64,000 nucleotides of DNA, from the NCBI GenBank assembly GCA_030068145.1, contig JAPJBO010001114.1:1-64000 (forward strand), given 5' to 3'. The position numbers were made by a program, and so were the translations under genes. The DNA comes from Diplonema papillatum. Lineage: Eukaryota; Euglenozoa; Diplonemea; Diplonemida; Diplonemidae. This document shows, piece after piece, positions 9,826-20,523 of this stretch; within the stretch, counting starts at the first letter, position 1; every line of letters begins with the position of its first letter. The notes under the pieces were generated by a model. It was not told the origin of the DNA and did not search any database. It worked only from the letters and a program-made list of their open reading frames with translations.

Positions 9826-10228
9826 CAGGGCATTAGCTTGGTCTCCGGCCCATTTTCCAAATTTGGACCGATAACGGCTTTTTTGCGTTTTCACTGTTTT
9901 TCTGCAATTTTTGCACTGAGTTGGCTCGCCTGCCGGTGTCGCACGTGATGTGTCATGCAGAGCTGTTGTTCTTTCCCCCGTGCCCGTCCAACTTGCATCC
10001 AAACTGGCCACTTCTACTGGTGCTGGGAAGTGGGATTCCCCCTGCGTGCACTCCTTCTGTAGCCTTTGCTGGTGCAGTGGTTGCCCCTCCAATTGCACAT
10101 TGGCCACCGCTGCCGGCGCCTGGGGGACGATGCAGTCACGGTAGTGCCATTTTTTTTATTTTTTTTTCCGGCGGCCTTTCCAAATTCTGACCGACGGTCC
10201 AAATGTGGATATAGAAGCTTATCCCCTG
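9826..10228. mobile_element. MITE G, first element of a three-element chain
   Basis: Ends CAGGGCATTAGC and GCTTATCCCCTG are near-inverted. The interior holds TCCAAATTTGGAC and GTCCAAATGTGGATATAG. GTTTGCG flanks both ends. The ends resemble hAT-type CAGGG termini. Confidence 0.7.
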
Positions 10229-10235
10229 GTTTGCG

Positions 10236-10500
10236 CAGGGCATTAGCTTGGTCTCCGGCCCTTTTACCAAATTTGGACTGCTTGCGGGGTTTTGCGTCTT
10301 CGCGCAGGATTGGGCTTAGCACAGCGCGACGCGACGTATCTTTACGACAATGCTGGACCCTGAGTGCCTCGGTTTGCACTTTGGCCACCTCTGCCGGGGG
10401 TCTGGGTGATGGTGCAGTCTTTTTTTTTTTTTCTTTTTCCCGCCGGCTTCTCCAAATTTGGACTGACAGTCCAAATGTGGATATAGAAGCTAATCCCCTG
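10236..10500. mobile_element. MITE G, second element of the chain
   Basis: Ends CAGGGCATTAGCTTGG and AAGCTAATCCCCTG. The interior shares GCGCGACGCGACGTATCTT and GACAATGCTGGACCCTGAG with the copy at 12735-12980. Again flanked by GTTTGCG on both sides. Confidence 0.78.
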
Positions 10501-10508
10501 GTTTGCGG

Positions 10509-11141
10509 CAGTGCTCCCGCTAACCTCACTTTTGGTGAGGAAATCAAAAACCTGTTGGGGGCTTGTTTGTTTTCGGTGCCCCCCAAAAATTTTCACCCCC
10601 GTGTTGTGCAGGTTATTAGCCTCGTTTTTGCCTTGGATTCCCGACCAACTTTCTTTTGCCGCTCTGAGACTGAGAAAGCTTTTCTCCAGGGGGGGTCCGG
10701 GGGGCTTTGCCCCCCGGCGAACGGTACGGTACAGGTGGAGAAAGTTTGCACTTCTCAGTCTGTTTGTCACAATAAACACTGCACATTCCTGGAGGCAACA
10801 GCCCATTTCAAATTCAACCACCACTCGACACTGCGTGCTGGTGAATCATTGGCACGAGTAGACGCAGACCAGAGATCACGTGGAACAAGGCACTTGTGTC
10901 GACTCGGAGAGAATCTGTCAAGAAATCCAGGGCTGCTTCTGATCCTCGACTCTCTTTCTCGGCTCCAGCCCCCGTGGCAGCCCCAGACTTCTGCCCGCCA
11001 GCCCATGAGTAGACTGTGATGCAGTGCTTTGGCTACACGATACCACCAATGGGAAAAGGTGAGGAATTCCTCACCCTCTTTTTTCGAGCCTCTTTTTTTT
11101 TTTGAGAAAATCCTCGCACTTTTTCGTTAGCGGGAGCACTG
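10509..11141. mobile_element. hAT-like non-autonomous element with 8-bp target duplication
   Basis: The left end CAGTGCTCCCGCTAAC and right end GTTAGCGGGAGCACTG are perfect 16-bp inverted repeats. Both sides carry the exact 8-bp sequence GTTTGCGG (10501-10508 and 11142-11149), as expected for the hAT superfamily. Subterminal GGTGAGGAA/TTCCTCACC words continue the symmetry inward. At 633 bp with no convincing transposase it is a deletion derivative or MITE. Plus-strand ORFs across this region cross several elements and are incidental. Confidence 0.9.
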
Positions 11142-11220
11142 GTTTGCGGAGACAAAACCGCACAACTCGCGAGGAAGGCCGAGGCTCCCCAGCGAGGAGC
11201 TAAGCACTGAAGCGCGGAGG

Positions 11221-11480
11221 ATGCGAGATATCAATGCCCGGAAAAAGTTGGACCAGCTGGTGTGTAAGGCATGTCACCACCGGGACTGTGCCCAGCACTG
11301 CCAGTCTGCAAGAGTGCGCTGTCAACGCATCGAGATCAGAGAAGCCGACAATGCATCCTTTGTGGACGCATCTCCTTTCGGGAGTGCTTGGAAGTACCCA
11401 TATCAAAGTGGACGGACCCTAACTTCACCCACCTCTGCGACGATTGCTACGTCCTTGCTGATGACATCCGTCCTCAGTGA
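11221..11480 (+). pseudogene. Cys-rich coding fragment, frame-disrupted
   Basis: One frame starts at 11221 and reads LVCKACHHRDCAQHCQSA. A second frame, two-thirds of the way along, reads QCILCGRISF then THLCDDCYVLADDIRPQ and a stop at 11480. The C-x2-C pairs suggest a zinc-binding fold split by a frameshift. About 300 bp downstream (11720-11790) sequence encodes VSVEPGSLQTGHRCEW, clearly related to the family E frame (SVEPECLQTGLRCESG). It is probably a decayed copy of the parent of family E. No specific family recognised. Confidence 0.45.
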
Positions 11481-11859
11481 GGGCGACCTTTTTCTTTTTT
11501 TCTTCTTCTTCTTCTTTCGGGTTTGCGACTTTGCGTACGTTGCAGAAGATCGCGACCCTCGTGCCTTCGGGTGCTCAACACTCAACTCGACCCCTAGAAG
11601 CCGCTGTCACAGGAGGCTGCAGGACCACCACTGGTGCAGTCACGCAGTAACTGCTGTAAACGGTGCCGGCTCAGGATCAAGGGAAGTCATTTTGGCTCCC
11701 GCGACACTCCCCGAACGAGGAATCAAGGCGTTAGGCGAACCACCGTCAGCGTGGAGCCTGGGTCCCTGCAGACGGGACACCGATGTGAGTGGATTATCAA
11801 GCCGAGGGGGCCCAGTCGCTGGATGTCTTATAATACTTGTTTATTCATCTATGGTACCC

Positions 11860-12355
11860 CTGAAACCCCGTATTGCGTAGCTTCTGCGTAGTTCGTGCGT
11901 GCGGGGTTTGTGAAACGACGAGGGCTACGTTTTATATGTGCGCTGGATTATTTTGCAGGGGCAAGGTATAGAAGCCCTGCCAGGACGTTTAGACACTCAG
12001 TTGCATATATGGGGTATAATAATGTAGCTCCCCACCTGCGTAGTCTGTGCGTATAAGTCGATCTTTGAGTGCGTGAGCCCCTCCGAAGAAAGGTCCATCA
12101 CACTAGTTCCAAGCTACTTAGCCCGGGTCTCTGGGTCGCGTCCCCCTCCTTCTTTTGGTCGCCTGGTCCTGCGTCTTGTTGGTCCGTCCGGGCTGGGGGC
12201 TTCGCGCTTCCCCTTCGTCTTGCATCACCTCGTCTCCACTCCCTGCCGCACGGGCTCCTACGTTTTGTGCCACCTGCGACGCGGGCCGCTGCGTAGTTTG
12301 TGCGGAGTTCTTGCGTACTTCGCTACTTCGGTTTTCGGGGGTACCAGATCTACTA
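11860..12355 (+). repeat. Repeat Q, related to the dynactin intron
   Basis: Positions 11866-11885, 11965-12040 and 12295-12350 align in order with 865-945 and 795-860 of the dynactin intron. The middle (12070-12290) is GC-rich with open frames on both strands but no recognisable protein. Confidence 0.6.
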
Positions 12356-12572
12356 TTTGTTGTTTGCACAAGACAAAAAGAAAGAAAAGGTTAAACGTTG
12401 GTTCCGGTTCGCGTTCCATGGGATTTCGGACTGAGGGGGGATGTAAAAGCATGCTTGGTAGGGTGTGGCCAACAACGTGTCAGATCCGTCCCGTGCCGAC
12501 TATGAACCTTGGCCTCATGCATGCTCTAGGATCGAACTTTGAGCCTGCGGTATTTTTTCTAATGAGGATGTA

Positions 12573-12727
12573 AAGGGGGGGGTCGAATAATAACAGTTAT
12601 TTGACACACGTCTGGTTGTCGAAAACACTACCACTATTGGATCTTGCTACTGTTCGGCTACCCGGATCTTTTTTTATTATTCGACAAATCGAATAATAAC
12701 ACAGTGTTATTATTCGACCCCCCCCTT
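12573..12727. mobile_element. MITE B, copy 1, TA-flanked
   Basis: Inverted ends AAGGGGGGGGTCGAATAATA and TATTATTCGACCCCCCCCTT flanked by TA on both sides (12571-12572, 12728-12729). An internal ATTATTCGACAAATCGAATAAT palindrome lies near the right end. A TA duplication fits Tc1/mariner-type mobilisation. The second copy is at 22090-22246. Confidence 0.85.
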
Positions 12728-12734
12728 TACTGCC

Positions 12735-12980
12735 ACCAGGGCATTAGCTTTTTCCAAATTTGGACCACCAACAACTTTTTGCGTCTTCACTCGGGAATGA
12801 AGCGCGACGCGACGTATCTTCACGACAATGCTGGACCCTGAGAGGCCTCGGATTGCACATTGGCCTCTGCCGGGGGGCCTCGGGGGTGGTGGAGTGCCAT
12901 TTTTATTTGCTTTTCCCCCGCCAGCCCTTCCAAATTTGGACTGACAGTCCAAATGTGGATATAGAAGCTAATCCCCTGGT
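12735..12980. mobile_element. MITE G, third copy
   Basis: Ends ACCAGGGCATTAGCTT and AAGCTAATCCCCTGGT. The interior shares GCGCGACGCGACGTATCTT and GACTGACAGTCCAAATGTGG with the elements at 9826-10500. No matching target duplication is visible here. Confidence 0.8.
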
Positions 12981-13269
12981 ACAATGTACTGGGCCAAAAG
13001 TTCAAAAATCGGCTTCGAACCTTGGCCTGCGTGCTGAAATCAAGCAGCATTCCCAAGCCGCCTCGCCGGCAGCACTGGTGGTGTGCATCACTGTCGGCGA
13101 GAAGGCTCTTTCGGGGCCGCCAAAAGAAGCACGGAAAAAGCACGGGTTCGCGAGGGGATTTTCACACGTGAACGAGGACGCGATTCCAGTTCCCGCAAGA
13201 AGCAAAGAAAGCAGAAAGGAAAACCGGGAGGGGGTAAGAAAAAATGAGCCAAAAGCACAAAAAAAAATT

Positions 13270-13372
13270 AGTATGGCGCACTAGCGGCTTTTAACCTGAT
13301 TTGGTGAGTTGCTTTTAGTACGCTGCCAACTACTAATTTTTAGTACCAACAATGCTTTAATAACACAAAAAA
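13270..13372 (+). repeat. Dispersed repeat T
   Basis: Contains TAGTACGCTGCCAACTACTA and ACCAACAATGCTTTAATAAC. Related copies are in the dynactin spacers (2440-2500, 3050-3105, 3655-3715), at 24690-24735, and inverted at 42480-42560. Confidence 0.65.
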
Positions 13373-13420
13373 AAAAGACACGTTCGTCGATGCGAGAGGT
13401 GAGATGAAAGAGGAGCAACG

Positions 13421-13421
<1 letters not shown>

Positions 13422-13503
<82 letters not shown>
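13422..13503. repeat. (CA)n microsatellite
   Basis: About 40 uninterrupted CA units, followed by CACTCACTCACACTCAC. Confidence 0.97.
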
Positions 13504-13507
<4 letters not shown>

Positions 13508-13814
13508 TCACACTCACCTGACTGGCCTTGCTTCGTGTTCGTTGTTGCCGCCTCCTTCCTCAAATCTCCACTCCGCTGCAGAAAGGGGTGAGTAGAAGAA
13601 GAAACCCCAAGTCGTTGATGATCTTTTCGTGTGTTCAAATACCAGCTTAGGCTCCAGGGACCAGCAAGCGGGGGGGTTCCCCTCGCACGACCCCGTAATG
13701 TTGTCGGCATGCGCTGGACCTCGGCAATATGAACAGTTTGCGCTGCTTTGCGGTGGTTTAAAAGGTGATTCAGAGTCTCCGGCGGGCCGGCGGCCTTGGG
13801 GTGGGATGAGGTCG

Positions 13815-13995
13815 GGGATTGCAAGAACGTGCTTGGAATGGATGTGTGCTCAACACTGCACTGGTCCCGTCTGCGCCGTGTTTCCGTCTTTAAGCCACGG
13901 ACACGTAAGGCGGACCATCATCAGCGCGGAACCTGAGTGTCTGCAGACAGGACAGCGGTGTGAGTCTGGTTTGCCAGGCGGCTGTTCGTAGCTCG
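13815..13995 (+). repeat. Family E, copy 2
   Basis: GATTGCAAGAACGTGCTTGG through GGCGGCTGTTCGTAGCTCG. The frame ending CLQTGQRCESGLPGGCS and a stop is intact, as in other copies. Confidence 0.8.
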
Positions 13996-14049
13996 GCACA
14001 GCCAGGACCACCCGTGCGATCAGGGTTGGGGAGGGATAGAAAAAAAAAA

Positions 14050-14345
14050 AAGAAAATACTCGACGTAGCTGCTTTGACTCCGAATGGAAGGGAGGAAATA
14101 TAGAGGTAGGGGGGGATACAATACAAACACAATCTGATTTGTCCTTCGCTTACACCACCGTGTGCTGATTTCTCACTCAGGACTTTTGACCTGTTGCGTT
14201 TGTGTGATTTGTCGTGTTGGGGTAGACCCGCATGACCTCACGTCCGTTCACGTGGTTCGGTAGTTTGAGCACTTGGGAATCCCTTCGGTTGTTTGTCTGG
14301 CAGCTATTGTCGAGCATTTCCTTCCAAGCTGGCGCTTATGTAAAA
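14050..14345 (+). repeat. Family O, copy 1
   Basis: Matches 31065-31385 over most of its length and 46750-46900 in its right half. Shared words include GACCCGCATGACCTCACGT and AGCATTTCCTT(T/C)CAAGCTGG. All three copies have the same orientation. Confidence 0.8.
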
Positions 14346-14628
14346 TAGAAGGGTGGTTGCTCGTTCGATTCTGTCGGTTTCTTCCGCCCTCCCACTTCTT
14401 CGATTTCTCGGCTGCTTCAAGAAGCCGATATTCTTAGAGTGAAAAAAATAATTTTTTGTGTTTCCGACGCTTTTTTCTTTTTTTTTTTTGAGCCACCGGT
14501 TTGAGACGGGTCGGGGTCCTTTTTTTTTTTGGCTGTTTTTTTGGACTGTTTCGAGTTTTTATATACCTACCCTCCCCCGAGAAGAAATGCGTAGTTTTGT
14601 TTTATTCTTTTACATGAAACATTTTCCC

Positions 14629-14885
14629 CCGTGTAATTGAGACAGCAAAAAACGCTTGTAATTGAGACACTTTTGGGGCGGAGGGCGGGGTGTCTCAATA
14701 CACGCGTTTAGGTCAATGGACATGTACCAATGGGAGCACCACTGGATTGACACACTGCACGAAGTGGGGTGACCGGGCTCGCTTTGTTAGGTACAGGTGT
14801 CACAGTGCCACAATAGAAGTACCTTAGCGCTTGAAATTGGGACACTTGTGGGAAAATTACAGAAGTCGGTGGCTCAATTACACGG
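14629..14885. mobile_element. TIR element with CCGTGTAATTGAG ends
   Basis: The left end CCGTGTAATTGAG is matched at 14873-14885 by CTCAATTACACGG. Internal GTAATTGAGACA and TTGAAATTGGGACAC words repeat near the ends. 257 bp, non-coding. The target duplication is not clear. Confidence 0.65.
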
Positions 14886-15073
14886 AAGGTATTCCGGAAA
14901 CAAAGGGACGGCATCAGTAGTGATCCCTGCCGGGTAGGTGGTGTTTTCTGAGGTGAACAGTTAAAGAAGTGTGCACATTTAGGGTTTTTTTTTTTGTTGT
15001 TAAGGAGTCCGGTACTTCAGAGTATTCGGTTGACCACTGAGGCTGGGTATTTTATTTAACTCAGTAGTGCGCG

Positions 15074-15241
15074 TCATATCACTCAGCGCAGGAAAAGAAA
15101 GCACCAGCGATGCTCCGAGTAACGGCGAGTGAACAGGGCAGAGCCCAAGCCTGAACCGTTGTTCTACGGATATCCGGAATGTGGCGCAAGCTGCTGGGGG
15201 AGTATGCCGACTCTGCTTGAGCAGATCCAAGGAGTGCTTAC
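15074..15241 (+). rRNA. LSU (28S-type) rRNA fragment, probably a pseudogene
   Basis: CATATCACTCAGCG, AGGAAAAGAAA, GAGTAACGGCGAGTGAACAG and AGAGCCCAAGCCTGAA occur in the order and spacing of the 5' end of eukaryotic LSU rRNA (domain I). Changes such as CAGCGCAGG for the conserved AGCGGAGG indicate a decayed copy. No 5.8S or ITS lies upstream; an R2 fragment precedes it. Similarity fades before the MITE at 15242. Confidence 0.85.
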
Positions 15242-15468
15242 CATGCAGGGTCAAACCCTTGTGTCTTTTTGGCAAATGGCCACCAATTTATTTCCGGAAA
15301 TATATTGCGTTTTTCAAATTTTAAATTTTTTGGAACAAAAACTGCGGTAATTTTTGAGGAAGTTGAGCAAAAAAAAAAAAAAAAAAAAAAAAACTCCAAT
15401 TTTTTTTTTTGGGGGCCATCGGCCCCGCGGCAGCGTTTTAAAAAGACACAAGGTTTTGACCCTGCATG
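15242..15468. mobile_element. MITE A, copy 1, inserted next to the LSU rRNA fragment
   Basis: Inverted ends CATGCAGGGTCAAA and TTTTGACCCTGCATG. The 4-bp duplication TTAC sits at 15238-15241 and 15469-15472. The interior has a long A run then a T run, and a GCCGCGGGGCC-type word. Other copies at 36969 and 56753. Confidence 0.9.
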
Positions 15469-15921
15469 TTACACATTTGAATTGGTGTCCCCTGGGCATT
15501 TCTGTGTTGCCGACAATGTGCGTCAGCCTGTTGTCTTCCGACCTTTCTATTGCGCTGTTGTCTTGTTTAGCGAGGTGTTCCAGTTTGCCCATTGTGCTTC
15601 ACGATGGCATCAGCTATGCGGCATTGTTAAATTGCGACCGAAGTTTGCATCTGTTTTTCTGTCTGTTTCCGTCTAGCTCATCTGGCGCAAGCTGGCCTAT
15701 ACAGTTCTCTTTCGTGGCTCATTTTTCGCTGATTTATTGCTGGTGCGATTCTTTGGTGTTCCTTGCAGTTCGGAAATATTGTCAATGGTAGACAAAAGAA
15801 GAAACACAAGCTCGTCACTCGTACAACCATAGCCGATTCAAAGAAATGATAATGATGATGATAGGCGAAGAGTTGATGTCATTCGAACGACAGACTGACT
15901 GGCCGCTTCTTCTTTTCCAGC

Positions 15922-16010
15922 GTTTATTGTGGTTTAGAGGTTCGGTGCTTTAGGGTCTCCGGTTGACCATTGAAGCTGGTAGTGAAAGGGATATAGACAT
16001 AGTTTGTAGC
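15922..16010 (+). repeat. R2 family copy
   Basis: AGCGTTTATTGTGGTTTAGA then GGTTCGGTG and CCGGTTGACCATTGAAGCTGG. The same opening is at 17790, 39013 and 58363, and a variant at 38680, 40520 and 42285. Confidence 0.75.
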
Positions 16011-16469
16011 ATTAACCACACGCTTTCATTTTCCTTTTCATCGTGAGCGAGGGTAAAAGCTTCAACTTTCAGGCGGCGAGATTTTTTCTCGCGTAGTGTG
16101 TTCCAGATTGCCTTTGCGTGTCTTGGCAGTTTAGAGGCATGTGGCTGACTTCCTGGACGAGGGTTCAAAAAAAAAAAAACAAGAAAGCTACGTTGTGCCG
16201 TACGTAGTCAGCCGTTTTTCAACGTTTTTCTTTGTGCAGTAGAGCAGGGTCTAGGTAGGTACGGTATGTGAGCGTTTCTTCGTTTTCGAAGAGAGGGTCT
16301 TTCCTCGCTTCGACAATGCAACCGCTGATGATGTGCAACGTTGCTGATTTTCTCTTTTTTCTCGCCTCGCGAAAGGGGCGTAGCTTTTTGGTTCCTTTTC
16401 GTCGTTTGACGACAATATTTGCTCGTGCTCGTGCTCTGGCGGAGTACGATGCTACTGTGCGTAACACAT

Positions 16470-16800
16470 TGGCTACAATAGCTATCCGATGACTGACATT
16501 TGAAACAACCAACAGCGACCGGTGAACCACTGGCAATGGCCGGCCAATGGCTATTTGAATGACTAGCTCTGGCCGATTGGTCATTCGATGACTAACATAC
16601 AAAAATAGCCAACTGTTGGTGACTGGCAATGGCCGGTGAACGGACGAATCCACGACGAGCAATAGCCATTTTGATGACTAACATTTAGAACAGCTGTTAA
16701 CGACTGGCAATGGCCGGTCGATGGCTACTTGAATGGCTAGCGCTGGCTGGTCAACGACCAGCAATGGCTGGTCAATGACCGTTCAATGACTACCGAAGGG
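16470..16800. repeat. Degenerate tandem repeat (GACTGGCAATGGCCGG)
   Basis: Short phrases GACTGGCAATGGCCGGT, GATGACTAACAT and CAATGACC recur irregularly. They resemble the phrases at 4180-4590. Non-coding. Confidence 0.65.
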
Positions 16801-17029
16801 TGAAAAGGGGATGCAAAAGGCAGAAAGGTGCAAAAGAACTGAGAATGGGCGGTATATGTTCGTTTCTACTTCTCTCCGCTCAGGCCGGCTGGAATCCTCG
16901 CGCCGAAGGCGCACATCCTCGTCGGATAGAAGCATTGTACGCCAAGCGCTGGAAGAAGAGAAGCGAAGACGGACGTTGTCTCTTTGTGCAGTGAAAAGTT
17001 CTGCTGTTTTGTTTGTTGCACGCCCAGCG

Positions 17030-17165
17030 GCACCTCATGCAGCCAGTTTCCTTGTTCAGAACAGACCACCAAGTTTACTGCGTACTCGGGCTTTACCACT
17101 TCTGGTTCTACGCGTCCTAACTCTTCCTTGTCGGGGTGATGCCGGGAGACATCCCGGGAGAGAAG
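17030..17165 (+). repeat. Dispersed repeat M
   Basis: CATGCAGCCAG, TTCAGAA and TTACCA(C/T)TTCTGG words match 39085-39160, and GCCGGGAGACA matches 58205-58215. Positions 17220-17360 are AT-rich with repeated GCCATTTTT and ATAACG words and no supported gene. Confidence 0.45.
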
Positions 17166-17812
17166 GTTTCCAATAGAAAGAGTAGCGTTCTTACAGGCAA
17201 GAAACTCGCTTTGAATTTAGTCTAGCATGGATGGCCGGTTGATAACGTTATACAACGGTCGAAAACGCAAAATAACGGAAAGAATAACGCAAATAACGGT
17301 TTTTGGCCATTTTTGCCGATTTTTCCAGATTTTGGCCATTTTTACCGTTCTAATAAAAGACTCTAGTAAGTTTAGATCGTGTTTTAGCTTGCCGAGGTAC
17401 CTGACCGAACTGCCTACCTGCATAATGCCCTCTTGTTGATTCGCCCTTGACGTCGACCCAGGAACGGGGAAGCTGGCTGGGTACCTGGTTGGGCGGGCGA
17501 GTCACACCACACAACAGCGCCTCCTGCGATTGCAGCAGGAGCCGGTCAATGTTGATTATTTTTTAGAGTGAAAGTTTTTCTTCGGTTTGTTCTTTTCTTT
17601 ATAATAGGGTCGACTGGTTTTTTTTTTTTTTTTTTCAGAGTGCAAGTTTGCTTGAAACCTCCGGGTCTTAACAGTTTTCGATATGCGCGAGAGAGAAAGT
17701 GCCAGCCATTACCATTTTTCAACGTCGTTCGGCTAATTTATTCACATAGCCACCCCTGGGGGGGGATGATCGTATGATTCTAGCGTGTATTGTGGTTTAG
17801 AGGTTCGGTGAA

Positions 17813-19020
17813 GGAAAACGACGACGACGACGCGCCGATCTCGGTGACGACGGCACTGGCCTCGCCGGCCCGAACACACCGCGCCCACCCGACCCCCCTC
17901 TTCGATGGCAGGCCCTGACTCGGGCCCTTATTCTGATTCTGGTTCCGACCCTCCACGGGTCACACAACGATCGCGCCCTCTCGCCAGCAGGCAGGAAGTG
18001 ACCCGCGCCATGCACCCCCACGGCCTCTCCCGCAGCCGCGCTGCGCGCACGACGACGACGACGCGCCGATCTCGGCGACGACGGCACTGGCCTCGCCGGC
18101 CCGAACACACCGCGCCCACCCGGCCCCGCCCTGCCTCTTCGATGGCAGGCCCTGACTCGGGCCCTTATTCTGATTCTGGTTCCGACCCTTCCCAGCCCTC
18201 TTTTTGAGTTTGTCTTAGGCCTCGTTGCGCAGGATCGATAGGAAGTGCAGGGAGTCGTAAGTACTCTCCGTCAGAGTTGAAACTCGTAGATTCTCGAAAC
18301 CCCCGGCCTGGGTCCACGAATGATGACGAATGATTCACGTTTGGTGGCGTTGTACTGTCTCTGAAGCACGCTTTGTTTCCACGGGTCACACAACGATCGC
18401 GCCCACCCGGCCCCGCCCGGCCCTCTTCGATGGCAGGCCCTGACTCGGGCCCTTATTCTGATTCTGGTTCCGACCCTCCACGGGTCACACAACGATCGCG
18501 CCCTCCCGCCAGCAGGCAGGAAGTGACCCGCGCCATGCACCCCCACGGCCTCTCCCGCAGCCGCGCTGCGCGCACGACGACGACGACGCGCCGATCTCGG
18601 CGACGACGGCACTGGCCTCGCCGGCCCGAACACACCGCGCCCACCCGGCCCCGCCCTGCCTCTTCGATGGCAGGCCCTGACTCGGGCCCTTATTCTGATT
18701 CTGGTTCCGACCCTTCCCAGCCCTCTTTTTGAGTTTGTCTTAGGCCTCGTTGCGCAGGATCGATAGGAAGTGCAGGGAGTCGTAAGTACTCTCCGTCAGA
18801 GTTGAAACTCGTAGATTCTCGAAACCCCCGGCCTGGGTCCACGAATGATGACGAATGATTCACGTTTGGTGGCGTTGTACTGTCTCTGAAGCACGCTTTG
18901 TTTCCACGGGTCACACAACGATCGCGCCCACCGGCCCCGCCCGGCCCGCTTCGATGGCAGGCCCTGACTCGGGCCCTTTTTCTGATTCTGGTTCCGACCC
19001 TCCACGGGTCACACAACGAT
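17813..19020. repeat. 525-bp GC-rich tandem duplication
   Basis: The unit appears at about 17830-18355 and 18356-18880, with a partial third copy to 19020. Within each unit ATGGCAGGCCCTGACTCGGG occurs twice (17905, 18143, 18430, 18668, 18953). A plus-strand frame MAGPDSGPYSDSGSDP...SQPSF is intact in two units, ending in a stop at 18207 and 18732. Whether it is translated is unknown. Confidence 0.85.
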
Positions 19021-19054
19021 CGCGCCCTCCCGCCGGCTCTTCCCGGCTACTCGC

Positions 19055-19310
19055 GTCCTCCGCATCGCGGCGCATCGCGTGCCTATCGAGAAAGCGAAGA
19101 TTCCGATTCCTTTTCGGATTATGAACTCGTGAGCAACTGCCAACAACAGTTACAACCGACTAGAGTCGCACCGCGCCGAAAGCGCGGAAAAAGTGACCCT
19201 TCTGGAGTCACGTAGCGCAAAGCTGGCATAGTGTGGTACTCATTTGCATGCAAATGACTCCCCACTAACGCAACAAGAAGACGAAGAAATGCGTAGTTTT
19301 GTGAAAGGCG
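19055..19310 (+). repeat. Repeat K with conserved C-terminal reading frame
   Basis: One frame reads ESEDSDSFSDYELVSN then RVAPRRKRGKSDPSGVT and stops at 19215. The same ending recurs at 34010-34048 (RVAPRRQRGKSDPSGVT), and the 90 bp after the stop are also shared. Protein-level conservation between diverged copies suggests a once-coding mobile element. Family not recognised. Confidence 0.6.
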
Positions 19311-20012
19311 CTAGGAAGGCTGCCTGTACCCACGATGCAGCAAGCAAGGACAACAGTTTTTTCCGCATGTTAGTCAATATCACCGAACCACCACCTTCTA
19401 CCACCCGCAGCCCCACTTTCTTCCGCAAATACTACATCCTCCTCCTACTGCGTATACTGGCTCTGTCTGCTGCCTCGTCTTTACCGTCGCGGATGATGCA
19501 AAAATCGAAAGTAGAAAGGTCGAGCGGTGATTCGGTGTGTTTGTCACAATCGTCAAGAAAATCGGGCTCGGGCCTTGAACGCACATCATGGACGCGTATG
19601 TAGGTAGCAAAGGATCATGAACAGAGGGTCCTCCTCGGGTTCAGTCTTCTATTGCATGCTGTGAGAATTTGCACCCCCCAAAAAAAAACAAGTCGACAAT
19701 AAGTGAACCACTACAGAAAATAAGTGAATTGCATTTTTTTTGGGTTTTCTTCTAGCTCCATATCTTTTGGAGCTCTTGTTTTGGAGAAAAAGTTGGCTTG
19801 AAAAGTGGAACTCGCCGGCAAGTGGATAAGTTCTGGTTTCGCAACGCGTCGACAAAGGGGTGCACAAGCAGAGAGAGTCGGAGAGTACAGTGTGATGTCG
19901 TCCATTCTGTGGCTTTTTAGCTCTTCAACTCCAGCTTCTGAGGCTGGACCTCACCGTGGATTTTAAGAAGTCGGTATTTTTTCGGGCAGGGTTGCGGGGT
20001 GAGGGGTGTGTC

Positions 20013-20205
20013 TTTTTTGGAGTTAAAGTTCGCTTGAAACTCCGGGGGTTTAGGGTCTCCGTGTGACCGTTCATGCATGGATTCTCTTAGAGCAAGAAAG
20101 GGCTATATGGTTACGGGTTGTATATTTGGTGCACGCTTTCGTTGTGGGTTATGGCTAGCCATGTCCGGGAATTTTTAGAGTGAAAGTTCGCTTGAAAATT
20201 TTGTG
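20013..20205 (+). repeat. R1 copy with a second R1 start inside
   Basis: TTTTTTGGAGTTAAAG starts the copy, which matches 32040, 38400 and 56864 through TAGCCATGTCCGGGA. At 20173 another TTTTTAGAGTGAAAG begins, so one R1 is joined into another at the T-tract. A MITE D end fragment lies just upstream (19920-19955). Confidence 0.88.
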
Positions 20206-20523
20206 AGAAAGTGTGTGTGGAAGTATGCCTTGCTACCGCAGCTCGTTGCCTAGACCGCTTGAGCTTGCCCTAAAATCTTGCGAATGTGTGCTTGCTAACA
20301 AGAAAAGGTAGGTGGGCAGACCAACAGCTAGACCACTAGACTGCACTACTTGCGCCTTGAAAGCTACAAATCCTGATACCACTCCATGCCGTGAAAGGAC
20401 ACGGCTCAGCCATTTCTAAGATTATTTCTTTGTTTGTGCGTGCCGGTTGATCGTTTTCCCACTTGTATTTACCCTAGGTAAGGAATTCTGATCAACCACC
20501 AAAACACGCTGCCTACGTCTTTT

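Noticed and set aside
10066..11019. 317-codon plus-strand ORF
   Set aside because: It crosses the boundaries of two MITEs and the hAT-like element, so it is a chance frame.
13281..13595. ORFs of repeating HT or CV residues
   Set aside because: Direct products of the CA microsatellite.
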